Shown here one piece after another: positions 8,508-16,380 of a DNA stretch of 24,339 nucleotides (the stretch's first letter is position 1; the number at the start of each line of letters is the position of its first letter). The notes under the pieces were generated by a model. It did no database searches. It saw only the letters and a list, made by a program, of their open reading frames with translations, and was not told the DNA's origin. Made by a program: the position numbers and the translations under genes. The DNA is from Methanobacteriota archaeon (GTDB taxonomy: Archaea > Thermoplasmatota > Poseidoniia > Poseidoniales > Poseidoniaceae). The stretch is from the NCBI GenBank assembly GCA_002707335.2, contig PAMN02000055.1, positions 1 through 24,339 on the forward strand. Reading direction: 5' to 3'.

Positions 8508-8516
8508 ACATATTTG
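8508..8516 (+). promoter_or_regulatory. TATA-like box of alaS
   Basis: ACATATTTG is centred about 25 bases before ATG 8537. If it is the TATA box, transcription starts close to that ATG, which argues against the upstream in-frame ATG at 8468. Confidence 0.35.
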
Positions 8517-8536
8517 TCCGTGAGGGAATAATTGCC

Positions 8537-11386
8537 ATGGGTCTACCGCCGATTGAACTTCAAGTTTTCAAAGACAATGGTTACTTTAGAAAACAATGTC
8601 GAGTTACAGACCTTTGGTTTTGGACTTGTGATGAATCTCGGGATACTTGCGGAGACACTGAAGAAGATGAATATACATTCATAGGTAATCCTATAATCGA
8701 TGGATACAAATTGTTAGGTAGAGACCTAAAAGATTCAATGAGGGAGGCATTTCTTAATTTCTTCGAAGATAACTCACATATTCGTGTTGAGCCCTATCCT
8801 GTTTTGGCTAGATGGAGAGATGACATCCATTTGACAATTGCAAGTATTGCGGATTTCCAGCCACATGTTACATCAGGTTCTGTCGATCCTCCTGCAAACC
8901 CATTAACAATCTCACAACCGTGTATCAGGTTGAATGACATTGACGCAGTAGGTCATTCAGGTCGACATCTAACTACATTTGAAATGATGGCTCACCATGT
9001 TTTCAACAGACCTGATGAAGGGAAAATGTACTATTGGATGGAAGAATGTGTAAAATATTGTCATGACATGATGTGTTCAACATTTGGCATTAATCCTAAT
9101 GAGATCACATATGTTGAGAATCCGTGGTCTGGTGGTGGTAATGCAGGTCCGGCTGTTGAGGTAATAGTTGGAGGTTTAGAGTTGGCAACTCTTGTATTTA
9201 TGAATCTCGAGGAAGATGAATCTGGTGATGTAGAAATCAAGGGAGTCAAGTACTCGGAAATGCCACTGCAAATAATAGATACTGGCTATGGACTTGAACG
9301 ATTCTGTTGGGCGGCTGCGGGTACACCTACTATCTATGAAGCAATATATCCAGAAAGTGTTTCATGGTTGAAAAATAAGGCAGGTTTTTCATCTGAAATG
9401 TTTGATTTATCGCAAAAACAACTAGATGAGTTGCTGGGAGAAATGAGTCGATTATTTGGTATCATGAACATTGAAGTAGGCAGCGATGGAGATAGGATGC
9501 GTGATATTTTCCTTTCCAGACTTGCTGAAAGAGGACATCAGATTGATGCAAACCTGTTCACAAAAATAACAGGACAACTTTCCAAAATTTATGCAATTCC
9601 TGACCATTTACACGCACTTTCAAACATGCTTGGAGATGGACTAGTCCCGTCTAATTCAAAGGCAGGATATTTGGCTAGAATGATAGCACGGAGGGTTCTT
9701 CGGATGCGAGATGAATTGGGTATTGAAGTCTCATTAACAGAATTAGCTGTGCACCATTTAGAATCAAATTACAATGAGAATAGGATGAAACAAACGAGAG
9801 AAGGAATGTTAACAATCCTCGAAGGAGAAGAAGAAAGGTACAATGAAATGCTACGGAAAGGAATTCAAGTTGTCAAAACAGCAATCAAAGATATTCCTTC
9901 AAATTCAGAAGTGATTCCTGATGAAATATTGTTCACAATAAATGACAGTCATGGCATAGCACCTGATTTGGTTATGGATATTGCTAATAATTTGGGATGG
10001 AGTAATGCATCATTGCGAACAGGATTCAATGCTGAAATGGCTGAAAGACATGCGGCTTTGGCAAAAGCAGCAGCAAAATCGGTAAAATCTGAAATGTTTG
10101 TAGAATCAATTCCTGAATTAGAACCAACTGTCGCCATGTATTATGATGATGTAATGCAGTTCAAATTTGATGCAAAGGTGCTAGGTTGTTTGCCATTAGT
10201 TGGCAACGATATACCAGAATCTGCCACCCATGCTGTAATTTTAGATTCCACATGCTTTTATCCAGAAGGCGGTGGTCAAGAAGGAGATTTTGGAGTATTG
10301 AAAAATGGTTCAAAATCAATCAATGTATTGGATACAAGAAAAGATGGGTCTCTCATTTTCCATTTGTGTGATGGAATGCTAGAAAATGGTTCTACAATTA
10401 CCGGCGAACTTGATGCAAAAAGGCGACGACAATTGATGGATCATCATACAGCAGTACACATCGTAGGTGGAGCGGCAAGGAGATTACTTGGCCCCCATAT
10501 CTATCAAGCAGGTGCTAACAAATCAGTAGACTCTGCAAGGCTTGACATTACTCACTACAGAAGACTTAATCGAGACGATTTGGATAGAATTGAAGAACTT
10601 TCTAATCAAATTGTCAGAAATGTTTCAAAGACTGAAAAACTATCATTAAATCGAAAAAATGCTGATCAAAAGTATGGATTTGATTTATACCAGGGTGGTG
10701 CGCCAAAAGGAAATGAAATTCGTATTCTTAAAATTTCAGACCACGATATCCAAGCATGTGGAGGTACACATCATGACGAACCTGGTAAAATTGGTCAAAT
10801 TAGAGTAGTTAGGAGTAATGCTGTTCAAGACGGTGTAGAAAGACTACACATTGTTGCTGGAGAGGCGGCTATGAGATATGCTAGAGTACAGGAAGAAATC
10901 CTTAGGAACTCTGCTGATGTATTCCAAGTGCCAATCGATGATTTACCATCAACAGCAAATAGATTCTTTTCCGAATGGAAGGAACAAAGAAAGAGAATAG
11001 AAGCCCTAGAGGCTGAAATTGTTAGATTAAGAACGTCCGGAGGCGGTGGAAGTACCAGTTCTTTAGATGGTGTTAGAGTAGTAGTTATGGAAGTAGATGG
11101 TGACCTAAAAAAGATGACCAAAATGCTGAGAGAACTAACTCTTGATAAAACCAATCCAACGCTGGCTATACTTGGAAGTAAAGAAGGTGGAGGGAAACTG
11201 ATGGTAGCATGCACCGAAGACACACTTGCAGGTGAAAGATACAATGCTGTTGATATTCTGAAAAATATTTCACATCATATTAGTGGTGGTGGTGGCGGCC
11301 GGCCAACATTTGCTCAAGGTGGAGGAAGTAACCCAGATGGCCTGGATGCAGCATTGGATGCAGCGAAGCAACTCATAGGTGTTTGA
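8537..11386 (+). CDS. alaS: Alanyl-tRNA synthetase, archaeal type
   Basis: 949 residues from ATG 8537. An in-frame ATG at 8468 adds 23 residues with no counterpart in the archaeal family; the 8537 start follows GAGGG (8522-8526) and matches the usual beginning, IELQVFKDNGYFRKQC. The enzyme charges tRNA-Ala. The class II core is plain: PVLARWRDDIHL and DFQPHVTSG, then the anticodon-independent tRNA-binding region. The editing domain has zinc ligands HHTAVH (636-641) and CGGTH (741-745), which clear Ser- and Gly-tRNA-Ala. A coiled coil and glycine-rich linker lead to a C-Ala domain with the typical Gly-rich segment GGGGGRPTFAQGGG. The stop codon overlaps the Nudix gene tail-to-tail by 14 bp. 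Confidence 0.96.
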   Translation: MGLPPIELQVFKDNGYFRKQCRVTDLWFWTCDESRDTCGDTEEDEYTFIGNPIIDGYKLLGRDLKDSMREAFLNFFEDNSHIRVEPYPVLARWRDDIHLTIASIADFQPHVTSGSVDPPANPLTISQPCIRLNDIDAVGHSGRHLTTFEMMAHHVFNRPDEGKMYYWMEECVKYCHDMMCSTFGINPNEITYVENPWSGGGNAGPAVEVIVGGLELATLVFMNLEEDESGDVEIKGVKYSEMPLQIIDTGYGLERFCWAAAGTPTIYEAIYPESVSWLKNKAGFSSEMFDLSQKQLDELLGEMSRLFGIMNIEVGSDGDRMRDIFLSRLAERGHQIDANLFTKITGQLSKIYAIPDHLHALSNMLGDGLVPSNSKAGYLARMIARRVLRMRDELGIEVSLTELAVHHLESNYNENRMKQTREGMLTILEGEEERYNEMLRKGIQVVKTAIKDIPSNSEVIPDEILFTINDSHGIAPDLVMDIANNLGWSNASLRTGFNAEMAERHAALAKAAAKSVKSEMFVESIPELEPTVAMYYDDVMQFKFDAKVLGCLPLVGNDIPESATHAVILDSTCFYPEGGGQEGDFGVLKNGSKSINVLDTRKDGSLIFHLCDGMLENGSTITGELDAKRRRQLMDHHTAVHIVGGAARRLLGPHIYQAGANKSVDSARLDITHYRRLNRDDLDRIEELSNQIVRNVSKTEKLSLNRKNADQKYGFDLYQGGAPKGNEIRILKISDHDIQACGGTHHDEPGKIGQIRVVRSNAVQDGVERLHIVAGEAAMRYARVQEEILRNSADVFQVPIDDLPSTANRFFSEWKEQRKRIEALEAEIVRLRTSGGGGSTSSLDGVRVVVMEVDGDLKKMTKMLRELTLDKTNPTLAILGSKEGGGKLMVACTEDTLAGERYNAVDILKNISHHISGGGGGRPTFAQGGGSNPDGLDAALDAAKQLIGV

Positions 11387-12077
11387 GAGCAGCGGCATCA
11401 AACCCCGACACTGATCTAAATATCGCTTCTTCTTTTGTAAACCAAGCAAATTCTGAGATTTCGTTTTCTTTCAGCTTTATTTCAGAATTATCTCCAATCC
11501 ATTTGGATTTGTATGTAAAAGAAACAAATGAGATTCCTTCGTTCGTAAAAATTCTTTGAGTAATTATTGGCGCTTCAGTATCTAATTCAATATCAATTCC
11601 CATTTCTTCTAAAGTCTCTCTTACACACGCAACCGCTGGATGTTCATCATGATCCATGTATCCACATGGTAATGTCCAATGTCCAACAAAATGACCACGT
11701 TCAATTTTGCCCATTAGCACTTGATTATTTGAGTTTAACACCATCACTTTTGATACAAGGCGATGTATTGATCTGTAGATTGATTCTCTTGCAATGGGAT
11801 GAACAGAATCGTCACTTATGCATTCATCTTTCCAAGCCCAATGCTTTGGCCATTCTACATTAGGATGTGCTTTAGTAACCTGGAAACCAATGATGTCAAA
11901 CTTGTTTTTGACATCCCATTCTATGCCCATATTTTTGACTTCATCTTCTGTTGGGAATCGATATTCAGTATCTCCTGTATTATTCATCACTGGAATTTGT
12001 GGACCATTCCCATCTGAATTAACAAGCAAAACCTTGCCGTCGTGTTCGAGATATAGCACGCTTTTTGGGTGTTCCAT
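11373..12077 (-). CDS. Nudix hydrolase with an N-terminal extension
   Basis: 234 residues. The Nudix box is complete at 139-161: G, five residues, E, seven residues, then RETLEEMG-I, giving the magnesium-binding helix. It is preceded by WTLPCGYMD, where most relatives have LPGG. Such enzymes hydrolyse nucleoside diphosphates linked to another group; the substrate cannot be read from the sequence. About 100 residues precede the core, with no zinc-ribbon cysteines like those of NudC. That part starts VLYLEHDGKVLLVN, itself resembling the first strands of a Nudix fold, then a Trp-rich stretch. It follows rmuC by 26 bp on the same strand, so the two are probably co-transcribed, hinting at nucleotide-pool cleaning or DNA maintenance. 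Its end overlaps alaS by 14 bp. Confidence 0.9.
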   Translation of the reverse strand: MEHPKSVLYLEHDGKVLLVNSDGNGPQIPVMNNTGDTEYRFPTEDEVKNMGIEWDVKNKFDIIGFQVTKAHPNVEWPKHWAWKDECISDDSVHPIARESIYRSIHRLVSKVMVLNSNNQVLMGKIERGHFVGHWTLPCGYMDHDEHPAVACVRETLEEMGIDIELDTEAPIITQRIFTNEGISFVSFTYKSKWIGDNSEIKLKENEISEFAWFTKEEAIFRSVSGFDAAALKHL

Positions 12078-12103
12078 GAGTTCTGCGGGTAACTTTGTAT
12101 TGA

Positions 12104-13339
12104 TTAATCTTCGAGTAGCCCCATGATTTCTTTTGAAGGCGATTCCAATGCTTCAACATCCTTTAACGCACGTTCCATTGCCCTTAGCCTTCTTTGGATG
12201 GATTCTCCATCTCCGCCGATTGTATTTGCTGCAGTATTCAGTTGCTTGTGCAATTTGCCAAGGTGTTCTCCAAATTTTACGAATTCAGTCTTAACAGTTC
12301 CAAGTACGTTGTAAACTTCGCTTGCATTAGTTTCTAATGCTAAAGTTCTGAATCCCATTTGTAAACTATTTACGAAAGCAGCAAGCGTTGATGGACCTGT
12401 GACTACAATTTGATGGTCTCTTTGGAGAGCTTCGAATAAACCCGGCCTCCTAACGACATCTGCATACAATCCCTCGGTGGGTAGGAACATGACTGCAAAA
12501 TCAGTTGTGTGTGGCGAAGCTACGTATTCCTTTCGAATTGTCTTTGCTTTTGCGGTAACATTTGATTCAAATGTAGAATAAGCCTTCTCAATGAGTTTTT
12601 TATCTCCTTCTTCATATGCATCTAGAAGCCTTTCATAATCTTCTTTCGGGAATTTACAATCTATTGGAAGCCATACAGGTTCATCCATATTTCCATCGAT
12701 GCCAGGCATTTTGATAGCAAATTCTACCTGTCCACGACAGTTTGGATGAGTTTTGACGTTTTTACCATATTGTGCCGGGGCAAGAATTTGTTCAATTATC
12801 CTTTCAGCTTGGATTTCTCCCATTGCCCCACGAGTAGATACATTGGTCAAGACTTTCTTTAATCCACCAACATCATTAGCTAGAGTCCTCATTTCGCCAA
12901 GACCTTGATAGACTGCTTCTAATCTATCGCTAACGAGTTTGAAGGATTCTCCAATTCTTTTTTCCAATGTGGTCTGCAATTTTTCATCAACAACGTTTCG
13001 CATTTCATCTAATTTCTTTTCGTTCGAATCTTGCAACTTTGAGATATTTTCTCCGACAACAGCGAGGTGCTTTTGCTGTTCTTCTCCAAGCGCTTTTTGC
13101 ACCTTGTGTTGTGACTCCCCAAGTTCCTTAATCACAGTTACAATCACATCACGTGAATCGTTATTCCTGTCCCTGATTTCACTGGTTAGTGTTGATTTAA
13201 CTGCATCCTGAGAGTGATTGATGATTTCTCTTAATTCATTTTTTAACTCTGAATCGTCATTTCCGCTTTTCATTCCACGGCCTAACAAAAATGCGACAAT
13301 AATGAATAGTCCAAATACGCCATAGATTACTACTTCCAC
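12104..13339 (-). CDS. rmuC: RmuC-family DNA recombination-limiting protein
   Basis: 411 residues from GTG 13339, which follows GAGGGAT on the coding strand. One N-terminal membrane helix (about 2-20) is followed by a long coiled coil (about 30-150) rich in Glu, Lys and Gln. The core (about 165-360) holds STRGAMGEIQAERI (168-181), QVEFAIKMPG, and LPIDCKFPKEDY (224-235). E207, D227 and K229 fit the PD-(D/E)xK nuclease-like centre proposed for this family, with Cys228 where Ala or Ser is usual. RmuC proteins limit recombination at inverted repeats; the biochemical action is poorly known. It probably forms an operon with the Nudix gene and is divergent from the MBL gene across a spacer full of inverted repeats. 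Confidence 0.9.
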   Translation of the reverse strand: MEVVIYGVFGLFIIVAFLLGRGMKSGNDDSELKNELREIINHSQDAVKSTLTSEIRDRNNDSRDVIVTVIKELGESQHKVQKALGEEQQKHLAVVGENISKLQDSNEKKLDEMRNVVDEKLQTTLEKRIGESFKLVSDRLEAVYQGLGEMRTLANDVGGLKKVLTNVSTRGAMGEIQAERIIEQILAPAQYGKNVKTHPNCRGQVEFAIKMPGIDGNMDEPVWLPIDCKFPKEDYERLLDAYEEGDKKLIEKAYSTFESNVTAKAKTIRKEYVASPHTTDFAVMFLPTEGLYADVVRRPGLFEALQRDHQIVVTGPSTLAAFVNSLQMGFRTLALETNASEVYNVLGTVKTEFVKFGEHLGKLHKQLNTAANTIGGDGESIQRRLRAMERALKDVEALESPSKEIMGLLED

Positions 13340-13348
13340 AATATCCCT

Positions 13349-13398
13349 CTATGCAAACACATAGCCAGGGGTTATTGAACCCATTCATTCTAGAATGA
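13349..13398. promoter_or_regulatory. Three successive inverted repeats in the rmuC/MBL spacer
   Basis: Three dyads follow one another in the 93-bp divergent spacer: CTATG/CATAG at 13349-13364 (6-base loop), GGGTT/AACCC at 13369-13382 (4-base loop), and the uninterrupted 14-bp palindrome TCATTCTAGAATGA at 13385-13398. The first lies just upstream of the rmuC ribosome-binding site, the last 34 bases before the MBL ATG. They could be operators for divergent control. Sequence directly seen, function inferred. Confidence 0.45.
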
Positions 13399-13432
13399 CA
13401 AATTGAAGTATGTCCTCTCCTTCGACAATCCC

Positions 13433-14143
13433 ATGCGAGTCGAACAATTGAACGAGAATATGTGGGCGATGACCTATCTCGTTGTTTGTGAAAAAACAAG
13501 CAAGGCGACACTTATCGACCCAGTTTGGGATAATCTAAGCGACTATGTTTCATTACTCGAAGAGCGGGGATTAAATCTCGAATATGCTATGGCGACTCAT
13601 ACTCATGCAGACCACATCACTGGTTGTTTCCAACTGAATGAGATGACGGGAGCAGAGTATGTAATGTGGAACGATACTCCTTCAATGGGAGTAACTATGT
13701 ATGTAGACGAAGAATCCTCAATTTTGATGGGTGATGTGGAATTCAAATTTCACTTTGCGCCTGGACATACAGGTGATTCAATGATCATTGAATGTGGAAA
13801 TTATATTTTCACTGGAGATTTCTTGTTTACTGGTAAAGGTGGAGTAGGTCGTGATGATTTACCTAGCGGAAGAGTACACCTACACTGGCAGGCTCTAGAT
13901 GTTCTTGAGAGGTTTCAAAGTCAAGTCCTAGTATGTACTGGTCACGACCCTCCCGGTACTGAAATGATGTCGTTAGATTGGAATCGCCAAAACAACCCTG
14001 TCCTTGGTATGGAATCTTACGAAGAATACGCTGAATGGCAATCGACTACTAGCGCTAGTTTGGGTACAGTTTCAAAAATAAAAACTGCTTTACCCGCAAA
14101 TATATTTGCAGAAATACCAGACAATGTGCCATGGATTGACTAA
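13433..14143 (+). CDS. Metallo-beta-lactamase-fold protein, persulfide dioxygenase-like
   Basis: 236 residues from ATG 13433; a TTG ten codons upstream (13403) is possible but weaker. The metal motif THTHADH (55-61) with H112 (PGHTGDS), D129 (FTGDFLF) and H171 (TGHDPPG) gives the MBL ligand set. HADHITG and the GVGRDDL region match the ETHE1/persulfide dioxygenase and glyoxalase II branch. Family members with this signature use mononuclear iron to oxidise glutathione or related persulfides to sulfite; a thiol-ester hydrolase role remains possible, since no rhodanese or thiol-biosynthesis gene is adjacent. Cytoplasmic: no signal peptide. Its TAA overlaps the stop codon of the convergent membrane-protein gene by 4 bp. 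Confidence 0.8.
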   Translation: MRVEQLNENMWAMTYLVVCEKTSKATLIDPVWDNLSDYVSLLEERGLNLEYAMATHTHADHITGCFQLNEMTGAEYVMWNDTPSMGVTMYVDEESSILMGDVEFKFHFAPGHTGDSMIIECGNYIFTGDFLFTGKGGVGRDDLPSGRVHLHWQALDVLERFQSQVLVCTGHDPPGTEMMSLDWNRQNNPVLGMESYEEYAEWQSTTSASLGTVSKIKTALPANIFAEIPDNVPWID

Positions 14144-15294
14144 AGAGGATTTTCAGGCTTTCGAATTATCTTTTCATGTGCTGATGGTAAATTGTCTAAA
14201 TCAGAAAAAGTAAGATTTGCGACTACTTCCTCGCTTGTAACCGATCTTTCAGCCATAGTCGACCTCACGTTTAGTTGAATACGTCCGCGGTTTCTTGTCA
14301 AATCATATGAATACGGATTAAGAACTTCTATGGCTTGTTGCTCAAATTCCTTTCTAACATTTTTCCCATGCCACCAATTGTAACCCCATTGGAATGTTAT
14401 TCCAACCGCAGTTGCACAATAAAGAACTAATAGAACAGTTAGTGCGAATAATTGAGTATTTCCACCGTCTCTTGCTTCCGTCATCAAGTCCCTCCCGAGT
14501 AAGAAAAGAAGTCCAACTCCAATGACGGGTGTTAATAGAGAATCTATCCAGTCTGAAATTGGAATGATACGCCCTCTTGCTGGGTCTACAATGATGAGGT
14601 TTGATTCTAACGCTGTTGTAATTATACCCACAATTCCAAGTAGTGTGATGTAGAATAAACCAGAAATTAGAAACTCATATACAATTGAATCAAGCCTAAG
14701 CATCCAATGTATGATTAGCCACGAGAATAAACCAATGAAAACTACCCGCGGAACATTGTGAAAATGAACGGCTAAATTTGAAGCATCTAAAACTTTCGAG
14801 TCTCCACTGCAATGATTATATCCTGCATCTGGAATGTGAATTATTTGTTTACCTCCCAGAGACTCTAGTAGTGATATTCCTTTTATCAATAGCCTTTTTC
14901 TAATTAGAATAATTTCCATCAGGAAAAGTACAGGAATTCCTAAAATGACGATTGGCAATGAAACGATTGCAATAAAAGGCAATATGAAAATCATTGGAAC
15001 AAGTAAAAAGTGAGTTAGCGATAGTGGATAAAGCATGTCAGTTTCGTTTAATTTTGCTCTACCTGGTCTTATACCAAGTCTCCTAGCTTCGTCATCTAGC
15101 AATTCTCTAAATTGTTCTACTTGCATACCTGCATCAAGTATTTTTTGAACTGTTGCACGATAAGCACGTTCTGCAGGACCTACGCCTAAAATAGCCGTCG
15201 TGTATAGCAATTTTGCTGGGAGTGCTAGAACTAAAGGAAGTGCTAAAATTCCTATGGCAATCAGGATTTCTCCCCAATCGATTTCCGATGCCAT
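14140..15294 (-). CDS. Polytopic membrane protein, unrecognised
   Basis: 384 residues from ATG 15294, preceded by AGGGA-like bases; a TTG nine codons earlier (15321) is less likely. About seven membrane segments: near 9-31, 90-110 and 111-131 (a 40-residue hydrophobic run, probably a hairpin), 183-199, 207-228, 253-267 and 282-301. A soluble loop at about 42-85 contains a charged amphipathic stretch, and the loop between the third and fourth segments (about 148-182) is rich in His, Cys and Asp, including YNHCSGD and HFHN, a conceivable metal site. The last 80 residues are soluble and basic-to-acidic mixed. I do not recognise the family. It is divergent from serA with a 64-bp spacer, which carries a TGTTCA repeat at 15315-15320 and 15325-15330. 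Confidence 0.8.
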   Translation of the reverse strand: MASEIDWGEILIAIGILALPLVLALPAKLLYTTAILGVGPAERAYRATVQKILDAGMQVEQFRELLDDEARRLGIRPGRAKLNETDMLYPLSLTHFLLVPMIFILPFIAIVSLPIVILGIPVLFLMEIILIRKRLLIKGISLLESLGGKQIIHIPDAGYNHCSGDSKVLDASNLAVHFHNVPRVVFIGLFSWLIIHWMLRLDSIVYEFLISGLFYITLLGIVGIITTALESNLIIVDPARGRIIPISDWIDSLLTPVIGVGLLFLLGRDLMTEARDGGNTQLFALTVLLVLYCATAVGITFQWGYNWWHGKNVRKEFEQQAIEVLNPYSYDLTRNRGRIQLNVRSTMAERSVTSEEVVANLTFSDLDNLPSAHEKIIRKPENPL

Positions 15295-15358
15295 ATGTCC
15301 CTGCAAAACCTCACTGTTCAAGAATGTTCATGGGTCGAGCCCAACTCCAAGGCAATTA

Positions 15359-16339
15359 ATGGCGAGAATCGCTGTAACGGACGGGATGGCTACTAAAGCC
15401 AAAAAAATGTTGAAAAAGGCAGGTCATGAAGTAGTTGATGAATTCATAACCGAAGAACGCTTGTTAGATGGTGAACTATCAAATTTTGATGCGATAATAG
15501 TGAGGAGTGCAACTAAAATTAATTCAAAAGTAATCGCAGTAAGCGAAGGTTTGAGATTTATAGGGCGTGCAGGTGTTGGAGTTGATAATATCGATTTGAA
15601 AGCAGCAGGTCAGGCGGGAATTATGGTTGTAAATGCACCAAATGCCTCTACTCAATCTGTTGTTGAATTAACGGTGGGCCATCTACTTGCATCTCTAAGG
15701 CACATCCCCAAATCAGATCGCAGTCTTCGGGATGGTAAATGGGAGAAGAAAGCAATGAAAGGAACAGAACTTAATGGTAAAAATTTGGGATTAATTGGTT
15801 TCGGCCGAATCGCCCAAGGTGTCGCCAGTGTCGCAAAAATTCTAGGAATGGAAATTCACACATACGATCCTTATTTGCCTCCAAAAGTAGCAAAATCATT
15901 TGGTGCATATTTGCACAAAGAAGTAGATAGTTTGTTCAAAACATGTACGCACATCTCGATTCATTGTAATCTAACAGATGAAACAAAACACTTGGTAAAT
16001 GCAAAAAGAATGTCATTGATGCCAGGGAAAAAATCAGGAATAACTTGTGGTAACCATATTGTAAACTGTGCACGTGGAGGAATTATTGACGAAGATGCCT
16101 TACTGGATGCCCTAAATAATGGAACAATAACGAGTGCTGCTCTTGACGTATTTGAAACCGAGCCACTACCTGATGGATATGAGTTACTTCAACATCCAAA
16201 TTTCCACGGGACTCCACATATTGGTGCAGCTACTTTAGAAGCACAACAAAGAGTGGGAATTGATATCTCAAAAGCAATAATAGAATGTCTTAATGGTGGT
16301 GTTCCAAAAACAATTGTTAACAAGGAATTTCTTAACTAA
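15359..16339 (+). CDS. serA: D-3-phosphoglycerate dehydrogenase, short form
   Basis: 326 residues from ATG 15359. The frame is open upstream to 15200, but those 53 codons overlap the divergent membrane gene and lack family similarity. The enzyme oxidises 3-phosphoglycerate with NAD to start serine synthesis. Visible are the nucleotide-binding G-F-G-R-I-A-Q-G (147-154) after a beta strand, the acidic D170 at the end of the following strand (NAD preference), and the catalytic set R239 (NCARGG), E268 (DVFETEP) and H287 (TPHIGAAT). It ends after the catalytic fold, so the ACT regulatory domain of long SerA is absent and serine feedback through it is unlikely. Other 2-hydroxyacid dehydrogenases are the main alternative; GRAGVGVDNID favours SerA. 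DNA polymerase IV follows after 41 bp. Confidence 0.88.
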   Translation: MARIAVTDGMATKAKKMLKKAGHEVVDEFITEERLLDGELSNFDAIIVRSATKINSKVIAVSEGLRFIGRAGVGVDNIDLKAAGQAGIMVVNAPNASTQSVVELTVGHLLASLRHIPKSDRSLRDGKWEKKAMKGTELNGKNLGLIGFGRIAQGVASVAKILGMEIHTYDPYLPPKVAKSFGAYLHKEVDSLFKTCTHISIHCNLTDETKHLVNAKRMSLMPGKKSGITCGNHIVNCARGGIIDEDALLDALNNGTITSAALDVFETEPLPDGYELLQHPNFHGTPHIGAATLEAQQRVGIDISKAIIECLNGGVPKTIVNKEFLN

Positions 16340-16380
16340 TATTAGGTCAATTCAAAAACCTTCGACTTTGTAATCGATTC

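Noticed and set aside
8468..8536. Upstream in-frame ATG extending alaS by 23 residues
   Set aside because: The added residues do not match archaeal AlaRS, a ribosome-binding-like GAGGG and a TATA-like box both point to ATG 8537.
15200..15358. N-terminal extension of serA by 53 codons
   Set aside because: It overlaps the divergent membrane gene and the dehydrogenase fold begins cleanly at ATG 15359.
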